Shown here one piece after another: positions 36,080 through 47,805 of a stretch of 64,000 nucleotides of DNA. A model generated the notes under the pieces. That model saw only the letters and a program-made list of their open reading frames with translations, was not told where the DNA came from and did not search any database. How positions within the stretch are numbered: position 1 is the first letter of the stretch; each line of letters opens with the position of its first letter. The DNA comes from Rhizophagus clarus (lineage: Eukaryota; Glomeromycota; Glomeromycetes; Glomerales; Glomeraceae). The stretch spans positions 1,596,285 through 1,660,284 of the forward strand of contig BLAL01000278.1 of assembly GCA_015698045.1 (NCBI GenBank), in the 5' to 3' direction. Both the position numbers and the translations under genes were made by a program.

Positions 36080-38170
36080 AAACTTACTATTTATAATTTC
36101 TCAGACCAAATATTCTAAAACCTATAAAAAAAGAAATGCTAGAAATCATTTTTTGTTAATAATAATAATAAAAAAGTTTCATGTTAATATCATTTTTTCT
36201 AATAATAAAAACAAAAAAATAAGTATCTCACAACTTACTATTTCTATATTCCAAATGGATAACAACAGGTAACTTAAACAACCTACAACTGAAAAGAGCA
36301 AAAAGAAACGTTAATAAAATGTTTCTAAATGAAATAATATTAAAGTCTAAGTCCTAGTAACTCACCAAAGACAAATACAATGCCAGAACCTACAAAAAAA
36401 GTAAAAGTAATATCAGTTGATCTTTTTATTATAGTGAAATTAAGAGACATTACAAAACTTACCATTTTCAATTTCTCTACTTACTTAAAGTCTGAAGCCT
36501 ATACAAAGAGAAATGGAATTTAGCATTTCTATTTGAAAAAAAACAAACAAAATAACATATTAAGTTTTGCGAAATAAACTACTCACAACTATCATGTTAT
36601 TTTATCACACGTTCCAGTATTGAATTAGAAATATCTATAAAAAAAAGAAATATAAAGAAACTTTAAAAAACATATAAAAAAATAAATAAAATTAGTAGCA
36701 AAACTTACCAGTATTCCTTAAAAGGAACATTTCATTAAAGGTAATAAGAAAAACATGTATATATGATTTTTACATCAAATTTCTTATGCATCTAATACCT
36801 TAAAGAACTAGTCACCTACAAAAAAAATAAATGAAATGTTAATGATTGTTTCATTTTAAGAATTTATAAAATTAAAAAACCTTGCCAACCAAACTTTTTA
36901 CGTGATACCCGTCTATAAAGAAAAATGTCAACCTGTTTCATTAAACAAGATGGTCACCTACAAAATAAAAAAAGGAATTTTTAGTAAAATTCATTAAAAT
37001 AATAAAAAAAAAATTAAGAAAATTTTCATAAATAAAGTTTTCAAAAATATTTTCAAAAACTTATCTAATGTCTGGTACTTCAAAATCAGAACTGACCCTT
37101 ATTTACTCACATATCATGATTTGTTAAATCATTCTTCAGCTCTTTTATCATCCATCTGTTTATTATTCCATCATATTCTTGATCTTTTGTGATTTGAGAA
37201 AGATCAAGCAAACATCACGTTTATGATATGCCAGGCTCTTGGTCTTTAACACAACATAAAAATTGTAAAGAAGTTTCACTTAGTAGTCCGCATCATCATG
37301 TTTCGTTAAATTAAATTTATCATCAAAATTCACATATCATGAGACTGTCTAAAAAAAAAATAAAACTGAAATCATTAATAAATATTTTGTTGTTATTAAA
37401 AGTAATAATAAAAAGACATATATCTCTCTCTTATTGAATTATACATATCCAGTCGCTAAAAAATTAAATAATTTTAGAAAAAAAATATATTTTTGAAATT
37501 CTCTACTAAAAATCTATTTGACAAAAGATCTGATCACCTAAAAAAAAGAGTAAACTGAAATGTTAATAAAATGTTTCATTGAAAATAAATTAAAAAAAAT
37601 GTTTTCAGATTTCCTTACTAAATTATACATGCCAAAAAACTTAGTTATCTAGAAAGAAATAAAAATAAGATAGCATTAGTAAAGTATTTCATTAAAAATT
37701 AAATTCAAAAAATAAACAATTTTAGAATTCCTTATCAAAATTCTACGCATCTAAAATTTGATCTGACTGATTTTTATACCAAAATTCTACGTACTCATAA
37801 AAATAAAAGTAGGTATTGAAATAGTAGTAAAACATTTCATTTAAAAATTAAATTCAAAAAAAACTTTTTCAGATTTTCTTATCAAAATTTAACATATCCA
37901 AAGTGCAGATCACCTAAAAAATAAGTTAAAATTGAAACGTTATTAGCAAACCGTTTTGTTAAAAATTAAAAAAAGTGAAAATCAGATTTCACCTATCAAA
38001 TTTTTACGCATCTAAAAACCCTGATCATCTAGTAAAAAAATTAAAATAGTAGAAATATTAGTAAATATTTTGTTAAAAAATAACTTCTAAAAAAAAATAA
38101 ACCTAACTGAAATTTACGTGTCCAAGAACCTGATTGTCTAGGAAAAAAAATAAAAATAGAAATAGAAACT
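36080..38170 (-). repeat. Large array of intron/micro-exon units (minus strand), ~115-125 bp period
   Basis: On the minus strand short exon-like blocks (about 30-60 bp) are bounded by acceptors (CTACAAAAA / CTATAAAAA on the plus strand, for example 36395, 36510, 36820, 36958) and donors (ACTTAC / ACTCAC on plus, for example 36084, 36233, 36362, 36461, 36590, 36706). Between them the plus strand carries AAATGTTAGTAAA...TTTCATTAAAAAT, whose complement holds TTTACTAAC, a good branch-point sequence placed about 20-30 bases from the AG. The right half (37.3-38.17 kb) is a more uniform tandem version. No continuous open frame could be built. Confidence 0.65.
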
Positions 38171-38610
38171 TTTATAAGGGAAACAAAAAAGAAATTATAA
38201 GAGCTGAAAATAGAATCAAGGAAAGCAAAAAGAAATTAAGAGAAATAAAAAAGAATAAAGAGGAATCAAGAAGAAGAAAGAGAACATAAGAGGGAATTAA
38301 GAAGACTGAAAGAAAGAATAAAAAGAATGAAAGAGGAAATTAAAAAAGAACAAAAAAAACAAAGAAAATTATTTACAAAACATTTTCTTAAGAAATAAAT
38401 TTAAAAAAATCTCTCTTCCTTACCAAAATCTACTTGAAAAAGCGTGGAAAAAATTAAGAGGAAAAGAATGATAGAGAAGAAAAAGAACCAGATAATCAGA
38501 AAACAAGGGAAAGGGAATAAGAGAAAGCGAAAATATGAAGGAAAGAAAAGTGTGAGGGAATGAAGAAAGAATAAAGGAAAGGAAATAAAGAAAAAAAGGA
38601 TGATTAAAAA
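38171..38610 (+). repeat. Polypurine tract (A/G), ~440 bp
   Basis: GGAAAGCAAAAAGAAATTAA-like A/G-rich sequence with AAGAAAGAG words. As at 24.1-24.6 kb, it lies next to an array of minus-strand intron-like units. No coding evidence. Confidence 0.6.
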
Positions 38611-41600
38611 AAAAAGTTTAAAAAAATTTAGCAGATCTTTTTTAAACTTCTATTTTTATTTTTTAAACTTTTAATTTTATTGCAATTAAAGCTTAATTCA
38701 TTAAATTAATGCTAATCACATAATACATAGGAATAGAGTTAAATATAAATAGAGGCTTTTCCCTGAAATTTTTTATATTCGTAATTTTAATTTTTTTAAT
38801 TTAATTTTTTTATTATAATTTCGCTTATTTTATTTCTTATAATTTATTATATAACTAATTTTTTATTATAATTTAATTTAATTTTTTTTCTTATTATAAT
38901 TTATTATATATTTATATAATTTATTTTATTTTTTTTCATTACATAATTAATTTTTTTATTATAATTTGTTATAGTTGTGCTAAGTTAAAGATATACGTAT
39001 ATACATATAGTATATATGTATCGTACATACAATATCTGCTTAACCTTATGAAAAGCTCATCCTCTATAAACAAGTAGAGATCCAATAGTACCTATAGAGG
39101 GAGAGCCATTGCTACTCCCTTCACCTGTTTTTAGTGACAAAAAGAGTGAGTCTTCAGTAGTACAGTTTAGTATAATTATAAATCTATATTTTTAAATTAT
39201 TTCATAATGATATTATATTTCTAAGTTACTTCATAAAGACATTTATATTTTTAAATCATTTCATAATGATTATATTTATATTTCTAAGAATCTAAGTTGT
39301 TTTTATATTATGACATATTAAATTAAATATGTATAGTATTCCATTTATATTTCTAAGTAATATCTATAAATTATTTTATAATAATATTTGAATAAATGCA
39401 AAATAATTTCATTATTACAAAATTATTGTAAAAATATTTTATATATGTATTTCATTTATATTTTTAAATTATATTTATAAACCCTTATCAGTCACTGATC
39501 ATATTATGAAAAAAGGAAGTAAAATTTTTTTTATTAAGGTTTGCAAAAAAAAATTTATGGTACAGTATTCTCTTAAAATATAGAGTATACGTATATAATT
39601 AAAGTTGTCCAAAATTACCTAAATTCAGTTAAATTTGCAAATCAATAATTCATAATTCTGGCTGAATTTTTCTTAATTCTGGCTGAATTCGTAATGCTGA
39701 TCTAAATTACATTAAAATCTAAATTTTCAGATTATAGGTAACACTGCATTGATATAATGTAACATCATTTTTAACCAATTATAGACATGTTCATCTAGTT
39801 TCCAAGAACACTTTTATAAACTTTAAAAATTAAAAACTTCACTTTATTCGATTGTATCTGGCCGAAGAATATTGTCAATTATTAGGTTATTTTAATACAA
39901 CAAATTAATAAAATATTAAAAAAACTTTTTCAACCATTTCTTATACTTATTTTTTTTTAAATATTATATAAATATCTTTTATTTTAACACTACTTTAAAT
40001 ATAAAAAAATATATTTTATTTATTCATAATATACTATTTGTATTATGATTTAATAAAGTAAATAGACCTAATAGTTAATAAGAATTTTTTCTATGAATAA
40101 ATAACTTTTATTTTATTTTTATGTTTAATGAATTAAAATTTAAAAATTTTAAAGTTTTTTTTTATAATAAGTTTTAAAAATTTACATGATTACTACAATA
40201 ATAACAGTACTAGAATTTAAGTATTAAAGGTTTAATTTAAATTAACAAAAAAACATTATATTTAACTAGTTTTTTGACCAAAGAATCACTTGTAATATTC
40301 AAATAGATCTAATAATATTTATTTTAATAAATAAAAAATTTTTATTAAAGTTCTAATTAAAAAATTTTAACAAAATTTATAAATAATAAAAAATCTGACA
40401 TAATAATCACCCTTCTAAGTTAACAAAAGTTGTTTGTTTCACCAAATTATAGCTAAGAATAAGCTAATTACTAGTTAAAATAAGCCTTTGCTAAAAGTTT
40501 TATTGAAATCAAAAAATTTTTTTTTTATTATAAAAATTGATTTTTTGCAGTTTACACAAAACCTACCTAAATAACTGCCTTTTTTAACTTAGTAAATCTT
40601 TTTCTTCTTATAAAATTACATATATTTTTGTTGTTTAAATTATATTTCATATCTACTTTTAAGTTGCATCTGGAAGAAAACTTCATTTTTAAGACGAACT
40701 TTCTTGTATATGCAAAAAAAATATTACTAAAGAGAAAATGATGATGAAAATTTAATTCAAGTTTTACAAAATTATTTCAATATAATAAAAGTATCATTCT
40801 TACAATTATTATAAAACCAATTCAAAAAAAATAGCTTTTTTAGTAAAGTTTTAAAAAGAAAAGAGAATATATCAACATATATGAAAAAACTAAGATAGAT
40901 GGCTAATTACCAAATTTTTTTTTTATTTTTCTTTTATAAATATTTATAGGATTTATTTAAATTTCACCAATGGTTAAATTTAAATTTTAATCATCACTGA
41001 TAAATTTAATAATTTTTAATTTTAATTTCATTACTGGTGATTTTTACCATTATATTGTATAACCTTAAATTTGTACAAACATGTAAAATTTGTTACTAAA
41101 TGGTATTTATCACACTTATACATATTATAAAAAATTTTATGTATTACAAATATAAAATAAAGTTGTAATAATTAACATGGTATAGAGATATGCTCTGAAT
41201 CTGATCAATCCAAATATCTGGTAAACTGATCTGAAAAAAACAGATTCAGATTAATTTATTTATGTCACCAATTTGATCAGATAGTTTATTGAATATTTGA
41301 TCAATCCAGTAATCTGTTTATATTACCAGTTTAACTGGTTAATTAGATGAACAGATAGTTTATCAGATATCTGATCAATCCAGTAATCTGTTTGTATCAT
41401 CAGTTTGATTGGTTGACCAGATTAATTCATCAAAAAAAAAAATTCTTTCTTTAATAAAAAAAATTTTTTCATTTTATAAAATTAATTCAGTATGATTTTT
41501 TTTAAAATAACATTAGTCTAACATAGCAAATTAGATTATCAAATAGTATAAGTCATCTGATGATCTCTTTTTTGTTTTTTATGGAATATCAATTACAACT

Positions 41601-41626
41601 AATTTGTTTTTTTTTCATTTATGTAG
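38611..41626. other. Gene-free, extremely A+T-rich; dispersed TGATCAATCCAGTAATCTG repeat
   Basis: 38640-41150 is nearly pure A/T with no credible frames. A less biased block at 39040-39170 (CTCTATAAACAAGTAGAGATCC ... CTATAGAGGGAGAGCC) may be a mobile-element remnant. At 41200-41430 the word TGATCAATCCAGTAATCTG recurs with a 74 bp step (41298, 41372). Related TTGATCAATCTG words reappear at 48050-48150. Confidence 0.5.
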
Positions 41627-41800
41627 AGTTGCCAAACAAAAAGTATAATTGGCCTTTCAAAAATAAGGTAAGGAAAGGTCAGAAAAAGGGAGTTTATTAT
41701 TTTTTTAATAATTTGTTTATTTACTTTTCTTTATTATAGATTGCTGGGTCTGGGTCACATTACCAACAATCATTTTACTGACAATCAAATTACTGACAGT

Positions 41801-42645
41801 ATAGCGTGATAAAGACAGTGATAGAGATAATTTAACAGCAATATAATAGATAACATGATCACGTACTAGTAATACAAGACACATGATATAACCGAACAGT
41901 AATACAAGACACATGATATAACTGGATAGTAATACAAGACACATGATATAACTGGATAGTAATACAAGACACATGATATAACTGGATAGTGATACAATTA
42001 CATCATTAGAATAAACTAGAAAATATTGGAAAAGATTGGAAAGTCTTGACATTACGACAATGGAAAAGATTAGAAAAGATTAGAATAAAAGATAGAAATA
42101 AAAGATAGAATAGTAAAAATAGAAATCAATTAGTTAATTAATAACTTGTAATAATAGATAGCAAGATAACTATTATAAGATATAGGACAGAACTAATAAT
42201 AAATTAACTACTTACGTAATTAATTAATTAACAACAATTCTTTTAATAATAGATAAATGAAAGTAAATAGTTAGCTATTATAAAACATAGAATAGAAAAT
42301 TAATCATTTATATAATTTAATTAATCCATTAGAATAGAAAATATTATAAATATAACCTGTAATCAAGGGGAAACCCTCAACTTATCTTTTTGTTCATTAA
42401 TAAAAAATTGATAATTATTACATTTAACTAAAGGAAGGAATCACGTTTTAATTAATGTTTGAAAGTACTATTTTTAGTTGAATTGTAAACCTATTCTGAT
42501 ATGTTAAAGTTAATGTCATTAGCATAATCATCTAATGAGGGGATAATAGTACATTGTATGAATGTTAATGTGATCATCTAACAAGTCTTTAGATTATTGT
42601 CAGGAAAGTAGCGTGACACTAGTAATGGATGCTTTCCTTCCAACA
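41801..42645. mobile_element. 845 bp insertion inside the left MULE terminus, with a 30 bp satellite
   Basis: ACAGT is repeated on both sides (41796-41800 and 42646-42650), and the MULE subterminal motif pattern resumes after it, so the block was inserted later. Inside, AATACAAGACACATGATATA plus ACTGGATAGT repeats every 30 bp (41871, 41901, 41931, 41961). TAGCGTGA occurs near both ends (41802 and 42610). A 5 bp duplication fits an LTR-type insertion, perhaps a solo LTR, but TG...CA ends are not clear. Confidence 0.5.
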
Positions 42646-43320
42646 ACAGTTATTTTACCAATAATCACTTGACCGACAGGTACATTTTACCGATAGGTAC
42701 ATATTATCAACAATCATTTTACTAACAATCATTTTACTGACAATTATTTTACAATATTTTACAAACAATTCTTTTACTTAAAATTTTCCATTATATTTAT
42801 TATTATAATAAAATGCATTTTAAATATAAATAATTTTATAAATTTTTATTATTACAAAAATATAAGAATTTTTTCATGATTACTGCGTCTTATTAGGATT
42901 AAATCAGAATTTGATACAAGAAAGTAGGAAACAATATATAAATTATTTGATTTTTTCTATGATATCTCTTTTAACTATTTTTGTTTAAAATATTACATCA
43001 TTGATAAACAAATGTTTGAAAATTGCATGATTTATGTACATTGTATAACCAATATGAAAATGTTATGAAAGTTATATTTAAAAGGAAATTTTGCAAATTG
43101 CTTTCCAATAAAATCACAATCCCAATGTACATATAATAGGAAATTTTATTATATAATACATATATAGCATAATATTTTCAACAAAGAAATAATGTAAATA
43201 AAAAACTATTTTATCATATAAAAATAAATTTCAATTTTCATCTCTTTTCTACTGCAGTTTTTCTAAATAAACAACTTAATTTGTGAAATTATTTCTTCCA
43301 CTCGTAATAAAGATAAAATT

Positions 43321-44710
43321 AATATTTATGGGTATATTATGCTTAAAGACAAAAATAGAAAAAATTTATACTACTGACATTGTGAAAAATATAAAACATT
43401 AAGTTATTATGGGCATGCAACAACTTTATTAATTGAAGACCAGCATTATCTTAAAAAGGCTTCAGATCACAATCATACTGCAGAAGCTAGTAGAGCAGGT
43501 ATTTTAAAAACTATTAACATTTTAAAAGAACAAGCTCAGCAAACTAATAACCAACCAGTTCAAGTTATTCAAGAAATAGTAGCCAATAGTTCACAAGAAA
43601 CATATCCATATCTTTCATCTCATGATGCATTTAGACAATCTATCAAAAGGATCCGTCACATTAATATTCCTACAGAACCACAATCTTTGGAAAGTCTTAA
43701 TATTCCTGAAAATATGAAAAAAACTTTAGATGGATCAAACTTTCTAATTAGAGATTCAACTATAGGTTGTGATAGAATATTAAACTTTACTACAGTAGAA
43801 AATCTTAAACAATTAGAAATCTCTCCATTTTGGATTATGGATGGGATATTTAAGACAGTTCCAACTATATTCAAACAGTTATACACTATTCATGGATGTG
43901 TTGGAAATGAAAATTCACGTATTATGTCTCTTATATATGCATTGATGTCTAGCAAATCTGAGAAATATTATAGGCAAATATTTCAGAATTTAATTGAGTA
44001 TAGTGAAGAACAAAATATTGATTTCAGCCATAATTTATTTTGACAGATTTCGAAAAAGCTGCTATTAATGCCACCCAAGCAGAATTTCAAAATATGCAAA
44101 ATAAAGGATATCATTTTCATTTGGCTCAAAATATATATCGCAAAGAACAGCATTCTGGCCTTGCCACCTATTATGGAACTAATGAAGAATTTAGTCTTTT
44201 AATTCAGCATATACCTGCATTAGTTTTTTTACCTTCTAATGAAATCTCCTTTGCATTCAACGAATTAAAAGAAAACATGCCAGTGAAAGCTAATGAGATA
44301 ATGGATTGGTTTGAAAATTATTATGTTCATGGAATTGTACAACATAGATTAAGATGAAGTGGAAATATAGTTAGACATCCACCATTATTTCCACTTTCAT
44401 TATGATCAATAACTGATAATATTGAACATGCATTTCCTAGAACTTAAAATCCTATAGAAACATGGCATAAAAGATGGGAAATATTGGTAAGTAGCTCACA
44501 TATAGGCGTGTTTAAAATTATAAAAGAAATCCAAAAAGAGCAAAATCAAATTAAAATGAATATAGAATCAATTTTAAGAGGTATACCAAGACCTTTACAA
44601 AAAAAAAGGATCATGAACGTGAAATCAGAATTCAAAATGTATATAATGACCGAAATAATAGGTCACTTATGGAATATCTTCAAGGTATTGCACATAATAT
44701 TTCACTTTAA
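43321..44710 (+). pseudogene. FLYWCH-MULE transposase pseudogene
   Basis: An N-terminal FLYWCH-like zinc finger (NRKNLYY-stop-HCEKY...HATTLL...DHNHTAEAS) is followed by an open frame 43378-44043 with WIMDGIFKTVPTIFKQLYTI, the first catalytic Asp block of MULE transposases. A frameshift in a T-run (about 44036-44041) leads to the next block LTDFEKAAINA (second Asp) and YHFHLAQNIYRKEQHSG (the C/H..QN.yR block). Nonsense codons: TGA 43375-43377 in place of the FLYWCH tryptophan, TGA 44355-44357, TGA 44403-44405 (L-W-SITDN), TAA about 44445. Another frameshift near 44605 restores DHEREIRIQNVYNDRNNRSL and a stop at 44708-44710. It encoded the transposase of the surrounding element; inactive now. 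Confidence 0.82.
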
Positions 44711-46105
44711 CAAGACTAAAATTGTATGATCTTTTAAAAAATAGCCTTATTTTCTTATTTGTATTGTACTTGAAATAATATTATCAAACAAATTTTATTA
44801 AATAAAAGATTTAGATGGAAAACTAATTGAAAATTAATATTAATATTTGTTTTTTAATTTTGGTAATATTACAATATATTAATAAAATTTATATATCATT
44901 TATTAAATGTATAATAAATAGTAAAAAAAATAATATTTGTCAGTAAAATAATTATCAATAAAACGTACATGTCGGTAAAATGATTGTTGATCAAATGATT
45001 ATTGGTAAAATGTATCTGTCAGTAAGATAATTGTCGGTCAAATAATTGTCAGTAATTTGATTGTTGGTAATTTAAACGGGTCTCAGATTGCTAGATGAAA
45101 AGTATGACTGGGCTTTTGAAATTAAGGTAAGGAAGAGCTGAAGAAAAGGAGTTCTTTATTTTTTTAATAATTTGCTTATTTTCTTTTCTTTATTATAGGA
45201 TTACCAAATGAAAAGTATAACCAAACTTTTGAAATTAAGGTAAGAGAGAGCTGAAGAAGAAGAATCCATTATTTTTTTAATAATTTGTTTATTTTTTTTT
45301 CTTTACTATAAGGTTGCCAAATGAAAAGCATAACTGAGCTTTTAAAATTGAAGTAAAAAAGGGCTAAAAAAGAGGAGTTCATCATTTTTTTTAATAATTT
45401 GTTTATTTTTTTTTTTTATTATAGATTGCTAGATAAAAAACATAACTGGACTTTTAAAATTGAAGTAAAGAAGAGCTGGTAAAAGGAAGTTGATTATTTT
45501 TTTTAATAATAATGTTTATTTTTTTTTCTTTATTATAAGTTGTCAGACAAAAAGCATGACTGGGCTTTTAAAATTAAGGTAAGAGAGGACCAAAAAAGGA
45601 AAGTTTACTATTCTTTTTAATAATTTGTTTATTTTTTTCTTTATTATAGATTGCCAGACTAAAAACACAACTGGGTTTTTAAAATTAAGATAAGAAAGGG
45701 TCAGAGAAGAAAAGTTTATGATTTTTTTAATAATTTGTTTATTTTTTTTCTTTATTATAGGATTAACAGATGAAAAGCACAACTGGACTTTTGAAATTAA
45801 GGTAATAGACAGCTAGAAAAGTGAGTTCATTATTTTTTTAATAATTTATTTTTTTTTCTTTATTATAGGATTAACAGACAAAAGTATGACCAGATTTTAA
45901 AGTTAAAATAAAAGAAGACCAAAAGAAGAGTTTTTTATATATTTTTTAATAAATTTAATCTATTTTTTCTTTTTTTATAGGGCTTCTAGATGAAAAATAT
46001 GATTAGACTTCTGAAAATAAAATAGGGAAGGATCGGTAAAAAATTGTTATTTTTTTTTTTTAATAAATTTAATTATTTGTTTTTTTTTCTCTTCTGTAGG
46101 GTACC

Positions 46106-47639
46106 AAGGACCCAGAAATATATATATAGGGGTCAGGTGATGAAAGAAAATTTTACTATGAGCTGTACGCAAGGGTTTTTTATATGAACGGTACGCAAAT
46201 TTGACACCTGATATTGAAAATACCGCAAAAATACGCAAATAAAATTTCAGACCTTAAAATTTTCAATTAATAATTAATTCAGCAAAGTGCAGTATATCAT
46301 ATGATATAGTTTCTATAATCTGCAGTTTGATATCGGTCTTTTTTTTATTAAAAAAAAAAAAAAAATTATATTTGTTTCTCTTTATGTTATGTTAACGAAA
46401 TATAATAAAATGTATTATATTTTAACAATATTTGTATACGAATTTAGATAGCTTTATAATTAGAAAAAAATTTATTATTTTTTTTTTTTTTTTTGATATT
46501 TATATTTGAAAGTTCATTCCTACAATATGTTTAAATTCCAATTTGAAGTTCCAGTTCAAAATCTACAAAAAGAGATGTTAAAGAATATTAGTGAGTGTTC
46601 TTATATAAACCCACTCCTTCTTCCTTTAGAAATACTCACCTATCTTGAATTATTCCAAGTTCTAGTCTAAATTCCGCAAAAAAGAGAAGTTAGCAAACGC
46701 TTTATTCAAACTCGCACCCCCCGCTTTTAGAAATACTTAACCGTCTTGAATTCCAAATTTTACTTCAAAATCTACAAAAGAGAAGTTAAAGAATGTTAGT
46801 AAATACTCTTTAATACATAAAAAATCAAACCCGCTTATCTCCTTATAGAAATACTTACCCGTCTCGAATTCCAAGTTCTGATCGAATTCTGAAATCTATA
46901 AAAAAGAAATTATAAAACATTAGTAAGCATTTTTTGATAAAATTCCTAAAAATTTGAAACTTACCAATGTAATAAGCTATAAAAAATAGAATAATCTTGA
47001 TTATGTAGGTACTAAAAAACTAAAAGGAATGTTAGTAAAATTTTATTAACATTGAATTCTGCTTCTTACACTTAACTCACCATATTTGCAAGAGTCCGTT
47101 AGTTCCAATTTATACTTCAGTAGTACCTAGTACTTTTTTTTTTATAAATAGTTTTTTTTTTTATTTTTTTAAATCAGTGGAAAAGAAAAAGGTTTGGTTT
47201 ATAAAAAATCTTTTTTTAAAAAAAAATTCGGTTACTAATAATATAAATATTAAAAAAAAATTCAGTTTATAAAACCGATAAAAAATATTAAATATTAAAA
47301 AAAAATTTCGGTTATAAAAACCGATAAAAAAATCTTTAAAAAAAAAAAAAATTTAAAACTATAAAATTGTAAATTTTATGATTGATAAATCGTATTTTAG
47401 CATATCGAATAATTTTCTACAACAGTATATATTGATCGGCCAAATAAAAATATAGGTCAAAATACGCAAATTAAATCTTTTACATATAAAAATTTTTAAT
47501 AAAAATACGCAATCTAATGACCTTACTATGAACAAAAATCTCCTAAATTATACGCAAATCAAAACCTTACCCCGTCCAACTCCACTATGATGATGACGCA
47601 TTGATAGACCCTACCCCTATATGTATATTTCTGGGTCCT
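46106..47639. mobile_element. 1.53 kb TIR element inserted in another array exon
   Basis: The ends AAGGACCCAGAAATATATAT (46106) and, reverse-complemented, AGGACCCAGAAATATACATA (47639) form ~27 bp terminal inverted repeats ending in AGGGGT. GGTACC is present on both sides (46100-46105 and 47640-47645); because GGTACC is palindromic, the exact duplication (TA, GTAC or GGTACC) is ambiguous. TACGCAA occurs at least six times, clustered near the ends (46163, 46190, 46230; 47463, 47504, 47561), like subterminal transposase sites. No transposase frame. It carries its own minus-strand micro-exon array. Confidence 0.75.
46515..47110 (-). repeat. Intron/micro-exon units inside the 1.53 kb TIR element (minus strand)
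   Basis: Four to five units with ~125-140 bp spacing. Exon-like blocks on the minus strand contain GAATTCAAGACGG-like sequence (plus strand: CTATCTTGAATTATTCC, CGTCTTGAATTCCAAATTTT, CGTCTCGAATTCCAAGTTC), bounded by ACTCAC/ACTTAAC/ACTTAC and CTACAAAA/CTATAAAA on the plus strand. They alternate with GAGAAGTTAAAGAATGTTAGTAA, whose complement includes TTACTAAC. Confidence 0.6.
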
Positions 47640-47805
47640 GGTACCAGATGAAAAATATGCTCAGATTTTTGAAGTTAAGGTAAGGGAGGATCAAAAAAGG
47701 TACTTTCATTATTTTTTTATTTTTAAAAAATAACTAATTTATTTTTTTTTTCTCTTTTTTATAGAATTGCCAAATGAAAAACATGATCAGACTTTTAAGG
47801 GAGAA

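Larger units (their letters stand above)
41746..45084 (+). mobile_element. MULE-type DNA transposon, 3.34 kb, inserted in an array exon
   Basis: The left end GGGTCTGGGTCACATTACCA and the right end (reverse complement GAGACCCGTTTAAATTACCA) are similar, followed on both sides by ACAATCA and repeated (A/T)TTTACTGACAA-type subterminal motifs (41760-41800, 42650-42775, 44935-45070). An 8 bp direct repeat AGATTGCT flanks it (41738-41745 and 45085-45092), splitting one micro-exon. It contains a degraded FLYWCH-MULE transposase gene. MULEs generate 8-10 bp duplications. The left terminus is interrupted by an 845 bp insertion. Confidence 0.75.
41627..47805 (+). repeat. Array of 12 intron/micro-exon units (plus strand), ~112 bp period, split by two transposons
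   Basis: Exon-like segments start at 41627, 41740 (resumes at 45087), 45199, 45313, 45425, 45540, 45651, 45761, 45869, 45981, 46100 (resumes at 47640) and 47765, in steps of 108-119 bp. Each is 39-41 bp, begins after TTTCTTTATTATAG and ends AAATTAAG|GTAAG. The core encodes a 13-residue peptide, consensus L-P-D-E-K-H-N-W-x-F-E-I-K (for example LTDEKHNWTFEIK, LLDEKYDWAFEIK). Intron-like parts (~70 bp) share TTTTTTTAATAATTTGTTTA before the acceptor. Two units carry in-frame stops and one donor is mutated (GATAAG at 45689). Exon lengths (40 or 41 nt) do not keep one frame, so a single protein is not supported. Confidence 0.8.

Noticed and set aside
43656-43886. Minus-strand 76-codon frame
   Set aside because: Antisense to the DGIFKTVP block of the MULE transposase.
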